Assembly: GCF_901482605.1 (NCBI RefSeq) | Contig: NZ_LR590481.1 | Coordinates: 1,488,001 to 1,552,000 of the forward strand | DNA: 64,000 nt | Direction of reading: 5' to 3' | Origin: Hathewaya histolytica | GTDB taxonomy: Bacteria; Bacillota; Clostridia; Clostridiales; Clostridiaceae | Shown: one piece after another, positions 27,261 to 36,473 of the stretch | Layout: every line of letters starts with the position of its first letter | Position numbering within the stretch: position 1 is the first letter of the stretch | Program-made: the position numbers and the translations under genes | The notes under the pieces: model-generated | Seen by the model: the letters and a program-made list of their open reading frames with translations, nothing else | Told to the model about the DNA's origin: nothing | The model's database searches: none

Positions 27261-28589
27261 CTACTGTCTTTTAATTTTACACATAAAAAATCCATCCATA
27301 TTTTCATTAGGTAGTATAGTTATATATCCTTCTTCATGATATATAATATTTTCTACCTTTCCTAAATAAATTTTATCTACTTTAAATTCTGGATTATCGT
27401 TCAAAAGTTCTTTTATAACTTTCTCATTTTCATCCTTATTTAAAGTACAAGTGGAATAAATTAAACTTCCTCCCTTTTTAACATACCTAACTGAATTGTT
27501 AAGTATCTTATATTGTATAGAGTGTAAGTTCTTTAAATCCTTCTCTGATTTATTCCATTTTATCTCTGGTTTTTTTCTTATTATGCCCAAGCCAGAACAA
27601 GGGGCATCTACTAAAACTCTATGAAACTTTTCCTCAAATTCAGAATAAAATTCTTCTGCATTTCTAATTTCTGGTTTTATAATATCAATATTAAGCCTAC
27701 TAGCATTATCTCTTATTAATTTTAATTTATGTTCGTGTATATCACAAGCTAATATTTCACCATTATTATTCATAAGTTCTGCAATATGTGTAGTTTTTCC
27801 TCCTGGAGCACTACAAGTATCAAGTACAGTAAGCCTATCCGAAAGTTCCATTAGAGTTGCAACTATCATAGCACTTTCATCTTGCACTGTAATATATCCT
27901 TCCTTAAATAATTTATTTAACTCTATACTACTTCCTCTTTTAATATTTATTCCTTCAGGACATATATCACATTCTGAAACTTCATAACCTTCCTTTTCCA
28001 TTGCTTCAAAAACTTCCTCATAATCCCCCATAAGTGGATTAACTCTAACAGTAATACTAGGTCTTTCATTTAAGCCTTTTAAAATTTTTAGAGCATTTTC
28101 TTTTCCATATTGTTTTAAAAATAATTTTACCATCCAAGTAGGATAAGAAAATTCATAAGCTAGTTTTTCTTCCTCATTTTTAAACTTAAATTTAGGCTCA
28201 CCTTTTCTTAAGAAATTTCTTAAAACACCATTTACTATTTTAGAATTTTTTATAGTACTATATCCTTTACATATTTCTACAGCTTCATTAACTATGGCAA
28301 AATCCGGTACCTTGCTTAAATATTTAAATTGATAAATAGAAATTCTAAGTAAAGTAAGAACAAATTTATCTATACTCTCTATTCCTTCTCTTAAAAAAGA
28401 GGATAGAATTCTATCAATAGTGTACTTATGCTTTATAGTTCCGTATATAATTTCTGTAATAAGCGCCCTATCTCTTTCATCAAAATTATATCTTTTTAAT
28501 TGTAAATTTAAAGCTAGATTAGAATAAGCATTTTTATATAAAACTTCATTTATAATATCTACTGCTACTTTTCTTGTATTTGTACTCAT
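27261..28589 (-). CDS. rsmB: 16S rRNA (cytosine967-C5)-methyltransferase RsmB
   Basis: RsmB (Sun/Fmu) methylates C967 of 16S rRNA. The 442-residue protein has an N-terminal NusB-like RNA-binding domain (about 1-130). The methyltransferase domain has SAM-binding LDTCSAPGGKTTHIAELM, the catalytic DAPCSGLGIIRKKPEIKW and YSTCTLNKDENE. The ATG at 28589 is used because AGAGGTG overlaps the upstream GTG. It lies in the conserved def-fmt-protease-rsmB-rlmN run. Confidence 0.96.
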   Translation of the reverse strand: MSTNTRKVAVDIINEVLYKNAYSNLALNLQLKRYNFDERDRALITEIIYGTIKHKYTIDRILSSFLREGIESIDKFVLTLLRISIYQFKYLSKVPDFAIVNEAVEICKGYSTIKNSKIVNGVLRNFLRKGEPKFKFKNEEEKLAYEFSYPTWMVKLFLKQYGKENALKILKGLNERPSITVRVNPLMGDYEEVFEAMEKEGYEVSECDICPEGINIKRGSSIELNKLFKEGYITVQDESAMIVATLMELSDRLTVLDTCSAPGGKTTHIAELMNNNGEILACDIHEHKLKLIRDNASRLNIDIIKPEIRNAEEFYSEFEEKFHRVLVDAPCSGLGIIRKKPEIKWNKSEKDLKNLHSIQYKILNNSVRYVKKGGSLIYSTCTLNKDENEKVIKELLNDNPEFKVDKIYLGKVENIIYHEEGYITILPNENMDGFFMCKIKRQ

Positions 28590-28606
28590 AAACACCTCTT
28601 AAGTTT

Positions 28607-29290
28607 TTAATCTCTATTTCTGTTATTTAAAGCAATCAATCTTAATAATTGAGAAATTGCTGTTATAGCTGCAGCTACATAAGTAAGTGCGGCTGCCTGT
28701 AGAACTTTCTTAGCTCCATAAATTTCTTCACTATCTAGTATAGATCTACTATTAAGTATCTTAATAGCCCTTGCAGATGCATTAAACTCTACAGGTAAAG
28801 TTATTATTTGAAATAATACTACTGCAGAGAATAGTAATATACCTAAAGTTGTTAACTTCGGTATACTAAAGATCATTCCTACGAAGAATAAAAGCCAAGA
28901 AGCACTAGAACTTATATTAACGACTGGTACAATAGAATTTCTTATGTTAAGTGGAGCATAATTTTCTTTATGTTGAATAGCGTGACCTGTCTCATGGGCG
29001 GCTACACCAATAGATGCTACGGAATTTCCATAATAAACATCATTAGAAAGTCTCATAACCTTATTTACAGGATCATAATGATCTGTTAATTTCCCTTGTA
29101 TTAATTCTACTGGTATATGTGAAAGTCCAGCTTCATCTAAAAGTCTCCTCGCAACTTCTCCACCAGTTATCCCCCTTTTACTAAATACTCTAGAGTAACG
29201 TTGAAAGGTATTTTGAACTTTAAATTGAGCATACATTGAAATTAGCAATGCTGGAATTAATATTATCATAGTACTATCAAAATAAAGCAT
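28607..29290 (-). CDS. Membrane zinc metallopeptidase (YugP family)
   Basis: A 227-residue integral membrane protein with an N-terminal hydrophobic helix, the zinc-binding HETGH motif (HExxH) within VAAHETGHAIQHKENY, a central membrane pair (SSASWLLFFVGMIFSIPKL and ILLFSAVVLFQIITLPVEF), and the downstream NASARAIKIL. This matches the YugP/DUF2268-like neutral zinc protease group found between fmt and rsmB in clostridia. The substrate is unknown. The ATG at 29290 is supported by AGGTGA four bases upstream. A longer frame to 29326 reads through the ribosome site. Confidence 0.88.
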   Translation of the reverse strand: MLYFDSTMIILIPALLISMYAQFKVQNTFQRYSRVFSKRGITGGEVARRLLDEAGLSHIPVELIQGKLTDHYDPVNKVMRLSNDVYYGNSVASIGVAAHETGHAIQHKENYAPLNIRNSIVPVVNISSSASWLLFFVGMIFSIPKLTTLGILLFSAVVLFQIITLPVEFNASARAIKILNSRSILDSEEIYGAKKVLQAAALTYVAAAITAISQLLRLIALNNRNRD

Positions 29291-29326
29291 ATACTCACCT
29301 ACTTCATAATATTTTCTTAAGAGCAT

Positions 29327-30259
29327 TTAATCTCCTAATACTGTGTTAACATTAATATTGTTTCCCTTTATATACTCCCCAACTTCCATAGATTTCTTAC
29401 CTGGAAATTGTATTTTTTTTATTAACAATACCCCTTCTCCACAAGCAACCTCAATTCCTTTCTCAGTTACTTTTAATATAGTACCAAAGGGTTCTTGTAT
29501 ATCCTTGTTTATAATTTCTGCTTCATATATTTTCATAATCTTATCTTCATAATGTGTGTACGCTATAGGCCAAGGATTAAGTCCCCTTATAAATAGATTT
29601 ATTTCCCTTGCACTTTTTTCCCAATTTATTCGAGCCATATCCTTATTAAGCATAGATGCATACATTGTGCTTGTATCCTTTTGTGGAATAGGCTTTATCT
29701 CACATTTTAAAAGTTTATCTATTGTTTCTATAAGTAATTTTGCACCTCTTTCCATGAGTATATCATGAATTTCACCAGCAGTACTAGTATCAGATATCTC
29801 AACTTCATCCTTTAATAACATATCGCCAGTATCTAGACCCTCATTCATAAGCATAGTAGTATTTCCTGTTACTTTTTCACCATTAATTATAGACCAATTA
29901 ATAGGTGCAGCACCTCTATACTTAGGCAAAAGAGAACCATGTAAGTTTATACATCCATATTTAGGTATATCCAATATCTCCTTTGTTAAAATCTGTCCAA
30001 AAGCTACTACCACCATAAAATCTGGCTCTATATCCTTTAATACTTTCTTTACATCCTCATCATTTTTTAACTTTACAGGTTGGTAAACGGGAATATTGTA
30101 CTGTAAAGCTAATTCCTTCACGGGACTAATTGATAATTTTTTCCCTCTTCCTTTAGGCTTATCTGGTTGAGTTAAAACAGCTTTTACATCAAAATTGTCT
30201 AATAAAGCCTTTAGAGAAGGAACTGCAAAATCTGGAGTGCCCATAAAAACTATTTTCAT
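29327..30259 (-). CDS. fmt: Methionyl-tRNA formyltransferase
   Basis: Fmt formylates initiator Met-tRNA. The 310-residue protein has [16 protein letters not shown] at the start, VVAFGQIL, the formyl-folate site [14 protein letters not shown] near 109-122, and GDTGDMLL-like LDTGDMLL. The C-terminal OB domain contains [13 protein letters not shown]. It begins directly after def ends, the classical def-fmt pair that adds and removes the formyl group. Confidence 0.97.
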   Translation of the reverse strand: MKIVFMGTPDFAVPSLKALLDNFDVKAVLTQPDKPKGRGKKLSISPVKELALQYNIPVYQPVKLKNDEDVKKVLKDIEPDFMVVVAFGQILTKEILDIPKYGCINLHGSLLPKYRGAAPINWSIINGEKVTGNTTMLMNEGLDTGDMLLKDEVEISDTSTAGEIHDILMERGAKLLIETIDKLLKCEIKPIPQKDTSTMYASMLNKDMARINWEKSAREINLFIRGLNPWPIAYTHYEDKIMKIYEAEIINKDIQEPFGTILKVTEKGIEVACGEGVLLIKKIQFPGKKSMEVGEYIKGNNINVNTVLGD

Positions 30260-30712
30260 CTAATTTTTCTCTCCTTTAATAATTTTATCAATAAATAAAA
30301 TTCCATCTAAATGATCTATCTCATGACAAAAAGCTCTTGCAAGCAGACCACTACCTTCTAATATTACTTCTTGCCCTTTTTCATTTAGGCCCTTAACCTT
30401 AACATATTCAGGTCTTCTTACCTCTCCTTGGTTACCTGGTATGCTTAGACAACCTTCTATATCTACATACTCACCCTTAGTTTCTAGGATTTCAGGGTTT
30501 ATAAGCGCAAAACATCCTTCGCCTACATCTATAACAATTATTCTTTTTAATATACCTACTTGGGGTGCAGCAAGTCCTACACCATTCTCCTTATACATAG
30601 TTTCTTTCATATCCTCTATTAAACTTAAGGTTCTATCATCTATATTAGTAACTTCCTTACATCTCTTTCTTAGAATTTCATCTCCATTAATTCTTAAATT
30701 TCTAAGTGCCAT
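30260..30712 (-). CDS. def: Peptide deformylase
   Basis: Def removes the formyl group from new polypeptides. All three metal-site motifs are present in 150 residues: [10 protein letters not shown] (motif I), EGCLSIPG (motif II with the cysteine ligand) and HEIDHLDG (motif III with two histidines). It lies 13 bases after priA and abuts fmt. Confidence 0.97.
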   Translation of the reverse strand: MALRNLRINGDEILRKRCKEVTNIDDRTLSLIEDMKETMYKENGVGLAAPQVGILKRIIVIDVGEGCFALINPEILETKGEYVDIEGCLSIPGNQGEVRRPEYVKVKGLNEKGQEVILEGSGLLARAFCHEIDHLDGILFIDKIIKGEKN

Positions 30713-30725
30713 TATTTAATCCTCC

Positions 30726-32930
30726 TTATACTAAATTCCTTGGATTAGTATCCAAACCTATCTTTATATTTTTAAATCTTTTTTCTCCCAAGACCTTATA
30801 TACTATTTCTTTTATACATAAGGCAAATTCATTAGAAAAGTTTCCTTTAAATATAACTTGCCATCTAAATTCTTTTTTCAATTTAAAAACTGAACACGGA
30901 CATGGCCCTAGCATTTTAATTTTATCATATTTGTCAAGAATGTTTTCTATTTCTTTTTTTAAAACTTTTATATACTCTTCACCCTCTTCTTTTTCCTGTG
31001 CACTTATATTAATTAAAAGCATTTCTGAAAAAGGTGGATAATCTAAAATTTTTCTAATTTTAATTTCTTCTTTGAAAAAGTCTTCATACCTATTTTCTGA
31101 AGATAAGACTATACTATAATTGTCTGGTGAATAAGTTTGAATTATAACTTCCCCTTCTTTATCACCTCTACCAGCTCTCCCTGAAACCTGGGTTATAAGT
31201 TGAAAAGTTTTCTCTGCTGCCCTGAATTCTGGATAGTTTAAAGAAATATCTGCTGCTAAAACACCTACTAAAGTTACATTTTCAAAGTCTAGACCTTTGG
31301 CTATCATTTGAGTTCCTACTAAAATATCTGCTTCTTTATTCTTAAATACATTGTATAGTTTCTCATAAGAATCTTTTCTTCTAGTAGTATCAAAGTCCAT
31401 CCTAATAACTTTGCTATGCGGAAAATATTTTTTCACTTCCTTTTCAACTCTTTCTGTACCTACACCAAAATGTTTTACATACTTACTTTTGCACTTAGGA
31501 CATATGTTCACTGAGTTTTCCTTATACCCGCAGTAATGACATACTAAATTCCCATTAGCATGATATGTTAAACTTATATCACAGTTTTTACATTTAAATA
31601 CATAACCACATTTTCTACAGGATACAAAAGGAGAGAATCCTCTTCTATTTAAGAATAATATTACTTGCTCATTTCTTTCTAAGCAACCTTTTATTGAATC
31701 AAATAGTTTTCTACTAAATATAGATCTATTATTTTGCTCTAATTCTTCCCTCATATCAACTATTGTAGATCTAGGTAATAGTTTATTTGAAACCCTATTT
31801 AGAAGCTTGATTATGGAAATTTCATCATTTATTCCTTCATAGTAGCTTTCTAAACTAGGTGTTGCAGATCCTAAAACTACCTTACATCCTTTTAAGTCAC
31901 TTATTAAAAAAGATATATCTTTAGCATTATATTTAGGATCTGTTTCTGACTTATAGCTTCCTTCATGTTCTTCATCAATTATAATTATACCTAAATCTTT
32001 AAATGGTAGAAATAGTGCTGATCTTGCACCTACTGCTACATTAACCTCTCCAGTCTTAACTCTCATCCATTGCTCAAATCTTTCTCCATCTGAGAGCCTA
32101 CTATGAAATACAGCTACATCTTCTCCAAATCTACCTTTAAATCTTTCAATCATTTGAGGTGTTAAAGAAATCTCTGGCACCAAAACTATAGACTGTTTTT
32201 TATTTAGAAGCATATGTTCTACTAAATTTAAATAAATTTCTGTTTTTCCACTTCCAGTAACACCATGAATTAAAAATTTCTTTTTGTGAGAATGAATAAT
32301 AGTATTCAAAGCATTCTTCTGCATTGAATTTAATTCTTTTTTTTCATAATGAGTATAAAATTTCACTGGAAACCTATTTACTATTTCTTCTTTAGTACTT
32401 ATAAATCCATGTTTTATTAAAGTATTTACAGAGGATATAGAAATATTATATTTATTTTTTATATCACTTTTTATTAATTTTTCTTTATCTATTAAATTTA
32501 TAATCGTAGTATAAGGTTCTTTTATATAATTCCCCTCTAATTCTCTTATTTTATATAAGACTTCCTTTTTCTTAAAAGTGACTCCTTTACTGATACCAGT
32601 AGGTAAGAAAACCTTAATACATTCCATATAAGTACATAGATACTTACGCCTCATAATATTTATAAGCTGGATATCTAAATAAGTAATTAATGGATATTTT
32701 TCACATATTTTATTTATATATTTTATATTAATTCCTTCATTACTACTTTTATCTTCTTCATAAATTTCCATAACAAAGGCCTCTGAAGATTTATTTCCCT
32801 TTCCAAAAGGCACTCTAACTCTATGGCCTATTCTTATATGCTCTTCTAAATCTTTAGGTATTCTATAAGTAAATAAACGATCAATTGCTGAACTTAAAGA
32901 ATTAATAACCACATTAGCTAATTTATTCAC
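30726..32930 (-). CDS. priA: Primosomal protein N' (helicase PriA)
   Basis: PriA restarts collapsed replication forks. The 734-residue protein shows the N-terminal DNA-binding domain, Walker A GVTGSGKTEIY, DEEH box (IIDEEHEGSYK), ATPSLES, and a zinc-binding insert with paired cysteines (CRKCGYVFKCKNC, CHYCGY, CPKCKS) between the helicase lobes. The C-terminal SGRAGRGDK motif is also present. coaBC precedes it, with that gene's terminator in the gap. Confidence 0.97.
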   Translation of the reverse strand: MNKLANVVINSLSSAIDRLFTYRIPKDLEEHIRIGHRVRVPFGKGNKSSEAFVMEIYEEDKSSNEGINIKYINKICEKYPLITYLDIQLINIMRRKYLCTYMECIKVFLPTGISKGVTFKKKEVLYKIRELEGNYIKEPYTTIINLIDKEKLIKSDIKNKYNISISSVNTLIKHGFISTKEEIVNRFPVKFYTHYEKKELNSMQKNALNTIIHSHKKKFLIHGVTGSGKTEIYLNLVEHMLLNKKQSIVLVPEISLTPQMIERFKGRFGEDVAVFHSRLSDGERFEQWMRVKTGEVNVAVGARSALFLPFKDLGIIIIDEEHEGSYKSETDPKYNAKDISFLISDLKGCKVVLGSATPSLESYYEGINDEISIIKLLNRVSNKLLPRSTIVDMREELEQNNRSIFSRKLFDSIKGCLERNEQVILFLNRRGFSPFVSCRKCGYVFKCKNCDISLTYHANGNLVCHYCGYKENSVNICPKCKSKYVKHFGVGTERVEKEVKKYFPHSKVIRMDFDTTRRKDSYEKLYNVFKNKEADILVGTQMIAKGLDFENVTLVGVLAADISLNYPEFRAAEKTFQLITQVSGRAGRGDKEGEVIIQTYSPDNYSIVLSSENRYEDFFKEEIKIRKILDYPPFSEMLLINISAQEKEEGEEYIKVLKKEIENILDKYDKIKMLGPCPCSVFKLKKEFRWQVIFKGNFSNEFALCIKEIVYKVLGEKRFKNIKIGLDTNPRNLV

Positions 32931-32963
32931 TAAATCACCTTTTCTATTTTTATATTAATAAAC

Positions 32964-32985
32964 AAAAAAGCGCATTAGCGCTTTT
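32964..32985 (-). terminator. Terminator containing the coaBC stop codon
   Basis: The stem AAAAGCGC/GCGCTTTT has its ATTA loop filled by the coaBC stop codon (32975-32977), followed by TTTTTT on the minus strand. Ribosomes finishing coaBC would sit on this hairpin, so termination may depend on how translation ends. Confidence 0.8.
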
Positions 32986-34165
32986 CTGTTATTAAATTAA
33001 ATAAATTTTTAGCAAATTCATCTTTACTCATTTTATTTATATAAAACGTGTCCCCATACTTAGACAAAACAGTTGCACTATTGTAATCTGAAGAAAAACC
33101 AGTATCAGAACTCTTTATATTATTAGCTACTATAAAATCCAAATTCTTTTTTTGTAGTTTCTTTTCTGCATTCTCAACTAAATCCTTGCTTTCAGCAGCA
33201 AATCCTACTAGTATTTGAGATTGTTTTTTCTGTCCTAAGTCATATAGTATATCCTTATCCCTAACAAGTTCTATATTTAAACTACCCGTACCTTTTTTAA
33301 TCTTTTCTTCACTATAATTCTTAGGTATATAGTCTGCAACAGCTGCTGACTTAATTACAATATCCATATCATTATATTTCTCCATAATAGCATTATACAT
33401 TTCTTCGTTAGTGTCTACACTTATGACTTTGACACCTAAAGGAGGCTTTATATTAGTGGGTCCAGAAACTAATATGACTTCAGCACCTCTATTTCTAGCT
33501 TCCTTTGCAATTGCATATCCCATTTTGCCAGAGGAACGATTAGTAAATATTCTTACTGGATCAATTCTTCCTATAGTTGGACCTGCAGTAACTAAAACCT
33601 TCTTTCCAACCAAATCCTTTACTGGATACATCTCACTATAAATATATTCTACTATTTCCTCAGTATCTGCAAGTTTACCAATGCCATGATCTCCACATGC
33701 AAGTCTCCCTTTTTGTGGTTCTATAAATTTATATCCAAACTCTTTTAGTTTATGTATATTATTTTGGACTATAGGATTTATATACATGTTAGTATTCATA
33801 GCTGGTGCAAAAATAACTGGAGATTTCGTTGCCATTATAGTAGTTGATAACATATCATCTGCAATTCCGCTGGCAACCTTGCCGATTATATTTGCTGTAG
33901 CCGGAATAATTGCTACTAAATCAGCTTTTTTAGCTAATGATATATGTTGAATCTCCCATGCTTTTGGTTCTTCAAACATATCATGAATAACCATATTTTG
34001 ACTTATACTTTGGAAACTCAAAGGAGTTATAAACTCCTTTGCAGACTTAGTCATTATTACATGGATATCAATATCCTTTTTTCTCAATTTGCTTATTACA
34101 TCTAAAGATTTATAAGCAGCAATACCTCCACAAACACCAATAACTAGACATTTATTTTGAGACAT
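32975..34165 (-). CDS. coaBC: Bifunctional phosphopantothenoylcysteine decarboxylase/synthase
   Basis: CoaBC joins cysteine to phosphopantothenate and decarboxylates the product in CoA synthesis. The first half (about 1-180) is the flavin-containing CoaC decarboxylase with GVCGGIAAYKSLD, PATANIIGKVASGIADDML and PAMNTNMY. The second half is CoaB with VTAGPTIGRIDPVRIFTNRSSGKMG and AAVADYIP. It starts one base after rpoZ ends. coaD, the next enzyme in the pathway, is at 15669-16157. Confidence 0.97.
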   Translation of the reverse strand: MSQNKCLVIGVCGGIAAYKSLDVISKLRKKDIDIHVIMTKSAKEFITPLSFQSISQNMVIHDMFEEPKAWEIQHISLAKKADLVAIIPATANIIGKVASGIADDMLSTTIMATKSPVIFAPAMNTNMYINPIVQNNIHKLKEFGYKFIEPQKGRLACGDHGIGKLADTEEIVEYIYSEMYPVKDLVGKKVLVTAGPTIGRIDPVRIFTNRSSGKMGYAIAKEARNRGAEVILVSGPTNIKPPLGVKVISVDTNEEMYNAIMEKYNDMDIVIKSAAVADYIPKNYSEEKIKKGTGSLNIELVRDKDILYDLGQKKQSQILVGFAAESKDLVENAEKKLQKKNLDFIVANNIKSSDTGFSSDYNSATVLSKYGDTFYINKMSKDEFAKNLFNLITEKR

Positions 34166-34166
34166 T

Positions 34167-34391
34167 TTACTTTATACCCTCTTTTACTCTCTCAACTGTT
34201 ATTGCTCCTTCATTAATCTCATTTATGGCAATTGTCAATGGTTTATTTGAAGATATCTCAACTAGCCTTTCATTACCATCAATAATTTGTCTTGCTCTTT
34301 TTGAAGTGGATATTATTAGAGAATATCTATTGTCTACATTTTTTAATAAATTTACTATAGCTGGATTTATCATTGAGTCAGATTTATTCAT
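34167..34391 (-). CDS. rpoZ: DNA-directed RNA polymerase omega subunit
   Basis: Omega helps fold and hold the beta' subunit. The 74-residue product has MINPAIVNLLKNVDNRYSL and KRARQIIDGNER, the conserved contact region, and ends in IAINEINEGAITVERVKEG. It overlaps gmk by eight bases and precedes coaBC, the gmk-rpoZ-coaBC order of Bacillus and other Firmicutes. Confidence 0.95.
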   Translation of the reverse strand: MNKSDSMINPAIVNLLKNVDNRYSLIISTSKRARQIIDGNERLVEISSNKPLTIAINEINEGAITVERVKEGIK

Positions 34392-35001
34392 ATTTTACTC
34401 CTCCTGTTATTTTATCGCATAAGTCCTTTTGTCTATCTACGCGACATTTTTCACCCTTAATAATTGATTCTATATTTTCTACTGCATGGTCTATAATATC
34501 ATTTATAACCACATAATTATATTTAGATACATAGTTCAGTTCTTTAAATGCAGATTTAAATCTTAGATTTAGACTTTCCTCTGTTTCACTACCTCTTCCA
34601 ATGATCCTACTTTTTAATTCTTCCATAGATGGTGGCATTATAAAAATAAATACTCCCTCTGGACATATTTCTTTAACTTTAAGTGCACCTTGTATATCTA
34701 TTTCTAAAATCACATCAGTACCTTCATTTAATTTTTCCTCTATTTTATCTTTTGGAGTTCCATAATAATTACCATATACTTCAGCATATTCTAAAAAATC
34801 GCCTTTACTTAATTTTTCCTCGAATTTTTTCTTTTCTAAGAAAAAGTAGCTTTTCCCTTCAATTTCTCCTGCTCTTGGGATGCGAGTTGTTGCTGATACT
34901 GATAACCAATAGTTTTTATTTTGCAAAAGTTTTTTACATACAGTACCCTTACCTGCACCTGAAGGTCCTGATATTACTATTAATAACCCCTTTTGAAACA
35001 T
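34384..35001 (-). CDS. gmk: Guanylate kinase
   Basis: Gmk phosphorylates GMP to GDP. The 205-residue protein has the P-loop VISGPSGAGKGTVCKKLL near 9-25, SATTRIPRAGEIEGKSYFFL, the GMP-binding FLEYAEVYGNYYGTP, and EIDIQGALKVKE. It directly abuts remA (no gap) and overlaps rpoZ, forming a tight yicC-remA-gmk-rpoZ-coaBC unit. Confidence 0.97.
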   Translation of the reverse strand: MFQKGLLIVISGPSGAGKGTVCKKLLQNKNYWLSVSATTRIPRAGEIEGKSYFFLEKKKFEEKLSKGDFLEYAEVYGNYYGTPKDKIEEKLNEGTDVILEIDIQGALKVKEICPEGVFIFIMPPSMEELKSRIIGRGSETEESLNLRFKSAFKELNYVSKYNYVVINDIIDHAVENIESIIKGEKCRVDRQKDLCDKITGGVKYE

Positions 35002-35274
35002 TTATTCTTCCACCTCATCCATAGCCTCTTCACCTTTTACTGATAATCTATGAGCTACAGTTTCTGGTTGAACAGCTGATAATATAATATGATCACTATC
35101 TGTTATAATAACTGCTCTTGTTCTTCTACCATAGGTAGCATCAATTAACATTCCTCTATCCCTAGCTTCTTGAATTATTCTTTTTATTGGTGCAGACTCT
35201 GGACTTACTATAGCAACTAATCTATTAGCTGATACTATATTTCCGAATCCAATGTTGATTAATTTAATATTCAT
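35002..35274 (-). CDS. remA: Extracellular matrix regulatory protein RemA-like (DUF370)
   Basis: A 90-residue DUF370 protein whose start [18 protein letters not shown] and core [37 protein letters not shown] match RemA of Bacillus subtilis, a DNA-binding activator of biofilm matrix genes and osmoprotection. The regulated genes in clostridia are not known from this sequence. The yicC-remA-gmk order is the same as in Bacillus. Confidence 0.92.
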   Translation of the reverse strand: MNIKLINIGFGNIVSANRLVAIVSPESAPIKRIIQEARDRGMLIDATYGRRTRAVIITDSDHIILSAVQPETVAHRLSVKGEEAMDEVEE

Positions 35275-35293
35275 AATGAACCTCCCATAAATT

Positions 35294-36175
35294 TTACTCG
35301 ATATTTTGAACTTGTTCTCTTACCTTCTCAATTACTGTTTTAAGACCTAAAGTGTGCTTTAATATTTCTAAATCATTTGCCTTTGAAGCTATAGTATTTG
35401 CTTCTCTATTCATCTCCTGAACTATAAAATCGAGTTTCCTACCGATAGACTCATCTAATTCAAAAGCTGACCTCATTTGTTCTATATGACTATTCAATCT
35501 TGTTAACTCTTCATCAATACTAGCTTTATCAGCAAAAATTGCAATCTCCATTGCAACTCTTCCTTCATCATAATTTTGTTTATCATCTAATAAATCCTTT
35601 AAACGTCCTGAAAGCTTGTTTTTGTACTCCTCTACTACTTTAGGTGATCTTTCTTCTATTCTCATTAATAATTCTTTTAAATTACATAATTTTATTAGAA
35701 TATCTTCTTTTAATTTTTCCCCTTCTTTGTTACGCATAATTAAAAGTTTATCACAAGCTTCTTTCAAAGCAACTTCCATCATACTCCAAATTTTATCTAA
35801 ATCCTCTTCTTTTTGATCCAATGTTATCACTTCTGGAAACCTTGATAATGATCCTACGGTTATATCATCACGTAATCCTAATTCTTGATTAATAATTCTT
35901 AAGGACTCCAAATAACTTTTTGCAAGTTCTAAGTTTAAAGCTACGTTTGTAGACTGTTTCTCATAATCTTTTTGGGTTATGTAAATATCTACTTTGCCCC
36001 TTTTAATATTATCAGCTATAAGCCTTCTTATTTTATCTTCTAGTGAAAGAAAAGTCCTAGGAAGTTTTACTGAAGTTTCTTGAAATCTATGATTAACACT
36101 CTTCATTTCTATTATAAAAGTCTTACTTCCTTCCGTAACACTTCCTCTACCAAAACCCGTCATACTCTTTACCAT
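35294..36175 (-). CDS. yicC: YicC/YloC family endoribonuclease
   Basis: A 293-residue YicC/YloC protein. The family was recently shown to be an RNase that acts on structured RNAs. The N-terminus [12 protein letters not shown] and the segment [17 protein letters not shown] are the family hallmark, and the C-terminal DUF1732 part contains [13 protein letters not shown] and [18 protein letters not shown] with conserved acids. It heads the yicC-remA-gmk-rpoZ-coaBC unit behind a promoter at 36207-36235. The enzyme role is from the family. Confidence 0.93.
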   Translation of the reverse strand: MVKSMTGFGRGSVTEGSKTFIIEMKSVNHRFQETSVKLPRTFLSLEDKIRRLIADNIKRGKVDIYITQKDYEKQSTNVALNLELAKSYLESLRIINQELGLRDDITVGSLSRFPEVITLDQKEEDLDKIWSMMEVALKEACDKLLIMRNKEGEKLKEDILIKLCNLKELLMRIEERSPKVVEEYKNKLSGRLKDLLDDKQNYDEGRVAMEIAIFADKASIDEELTRLNSHIEQMRSAFELDESIGRKLDFIVQEMNREANTIASKANDLEILKHTLGLKTVIEKVREQVQNIE

Positions 36176-36206
36176 ATCTATCCACCTTCCAAGCTACTCT
36201 ACTTAA

Positions 36207-36235
36207 ATTATACTATTAATTTTGCATAATATAAA
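36207..36235 (-). promoter_or_regulatory. Promoter for yicC-remA-gmk-rpoZ-coaBC
   Basis: Minus-strand TTTATA (36230-36235), 17-base spacer, perfect TATAAT (36207-36212), 32 bases before the yicC ATG. The -35 is a weak match, so confidence is moderate. Confidence 0.45.
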
Positions 36236-36417
36236 TTCTTCTTTTTAAATTTTATTCTTATCATAATATTTAAAACATATTTTACTAAAAAAATCAACCT
36301 CTATATATAATAATTATTTCAATTTCATACAATTGCTTTCAAATAATAGCCTCTAGTATTATATTACATTTACACATTTAATTAAAGTACAATATATATC
36401 ATATGCAAAATGTATAT
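36236..36417. other. AT-rich intergenic stretch without visible gene
   Basis: Between the yicC promoter and the permease terminator the sequence is almost pure A/T with short homopolymer runs. I found no frame with a ribosome site, no repeat and no stable hairpin in it. Confidence 0.6.
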
Positions 36418-36466
36418 AAAGTATAAAAGACTCTACACCTTATAGGGGTAGAGTCTTTTATACTTT
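36418..36466 (-). terminator. Long hairpin terminator after the purine permease
   Basis: A 19-base-pair stem with half-site AAAGTATAAAAGACTCTAC (36418-36436) pairs with 36448-36466 and begins eight bases past the permease stop. It is A/T-rich at the base with a GC core. It should work in the minus direction and possibly in both. Confidence 0.7.
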
Positions 36467-36473
36467 ATATGTG